A stretch of 64,000 bases of DNA from Zwartia hollandica (GTDB taxonomy: Bacteria; Pseudomonadota; Gammaproteobacteria; Burkholderiales; Burkholderiaceae_B): assembly GCF_019923725.1 (NCBI RefSeq), contig NZ_JAHXRI010000001.1, forward strand, positions 1-64,000, read 5' to 3'. Under the pieces are notes generated by a model. It saw only the letters and a list, made by a program, of their open reading frames with translations. It had not been told where the DNA came from and did not search any database. A program made the position numbers and the translations under genes. Each line of letters opens with the position of its first letter. The first letter of the stretch is position 1. Of this stretch, positions 63,751 to 64,000 are shown one piece after another.

Positions 63751-64000
63751 AGATGACGATGACCAGAAAACTCCATGCTGCAGTACTTGGTTGCGGGGCA
63801 ATGCTCGCGTGTCTTTTTTTGGTGGGTTGTAAACCCCCCGCGCAAGCCCCAGTGACGGCGCCCGCGAAGGTCACGGTTGCAAAGCCCGTGCAGCAAAGCG
63901 TTCGAAGTTATGAGGTGTTTGATGGAAACGTATCTGCGTTACTTTCTGTGGACTTGGTTGCCAGAGTGCCAGGCTATTTAACCAAGATTGAATTCGCGGA
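63747..64000 (+). CDS. RND efflux periplasmic adaptor (HlyD/AcrA family), 3' end outside window
   Basis: The first 84 codons of a membrane-fusion lipoprotein: signal with lipobox FLVGCKPP, a Pro/Ala linker, then VTVAKPVQQSVRSYEVFDGNVSA and VDLVARVPGYLTKIEF, the typical beginning of the adaptor's beta-barrel and lipoyl domains. The start overlaps the channel gene stop (ATGA). An inner-membrane RND pump gene is expected beyond the right edge. Confidence 0.9.
   Translation, partial: MKMTMTRKLHAAVLGCGAMLACLFLVGCKPPAQAPVTAPAKVTVAKPVQQSVRSYEVFDGNVSALLSVDLVARVPGYLTKIEFA

Noticed and set aside
1-64000. tRNA, rRNA, insertion sequence or prophage genes
   Set aside because: Reading both strands gave no cloverleaf-like segment, rRNA core sequence, transposase, integrase or phage structural gene.

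Overview
The window looks like chromosomal DNA of a betaproteobacterium of the order Burkholderiales, probably Alcaligenaceae-like. The order recA-recX-DUF2889-sucC-sucD followed by hemC-hemD-hemX-hemY, two Bug-type solute receptors, an HMG-CoA lyase/CoA-transferase pair and a TctDE-like two-component system all fit that group. No rRNA, tRNA, CRISPR array, transposase or phage gene was seen. Coding density is high and no gene-free stretch exceeds 300 bases. The longest gaps are about 250 bases (18547-18798), 243 bases (44704-44946, holding the recA promoter) and 226 bases (20852-21077, AT-rich, nothing recognised).

Layout. 1-4994 (minus): a nonribosomal peptide synthetase cut by the left edge, co-oriented with an aromatic amino acid hydroxylase. 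5200-11739 (minus): a four-gene catabolic operon (UxaA/GarD-like dehydratase, MobA-like nucleotidyltransferase, serine-glyoxylate-type aminotransferase, YdiJ-type FAD/Fe-S dehydrogenase). 11833-17684 (plus): a short LeuCD-type hydro-lyase, methyltransferase, MmgE/PrpD protein, Bug receptor and aspartate dehydrogenase. 17668-20851 (minus): a TfdA-like dioxygenase, a CmlA-like diiron beta-hydroxylase and a small secreted repeat protein. 21078-29401: PEP carboxykinase, M20 amidohydrolase, pyruvate kinase, luciferase-like oxidoreductase, a methyltransferase with signal peptide and an amino acid permease broken by an in-frame stop.

29419-31340 (minus): an unknown protein, rdgC and a TetR regulator. 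31457-38875 (plus): a nine-gene, mostly overlapping operon for membrane-lipid modification (two chalcone-isomerase-like proteins, amine-oxidase-like flavoprotein, DUF1365, Cfa-type methyltransferase, transporter, DUF3833 lipoprotein, SDR, NTF2-like). 38955-44703 (minus): a two-subunit sodium symporter, a TPR protein with a small membrane protein, and a TctDE-like two-component system. 44829-54804 (plus): recA with a LexA box in its promoter, recX, sucCD and the hemCDXY block. 54849-60025 (minus): leuC-leuD-CoA transferase-HMG-CoA lyase plus a cation efflux protein. 60187-64000 (plus): a 2-hydroxyacid dehydrogenase, a second Bug receptor and the start of an RND efflux operon.

The most interesting material is (1) a serine-type NRPS module, an aromatic amino acid hydroxylase and, 14 kb away, a CmlA-like hydroxylase of the kind that acts on carrier-protein-bound amino acids, and (2) the TetR-flanked lipid operon, whose gene set resembles ones that elsewhere belong to singlet-oxygen (ECF sigma/ChrR) regulons. 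Start codons were chosen by eye from family length, motif position and ribosome binding sites, and several differ from the longest possible reading frame.
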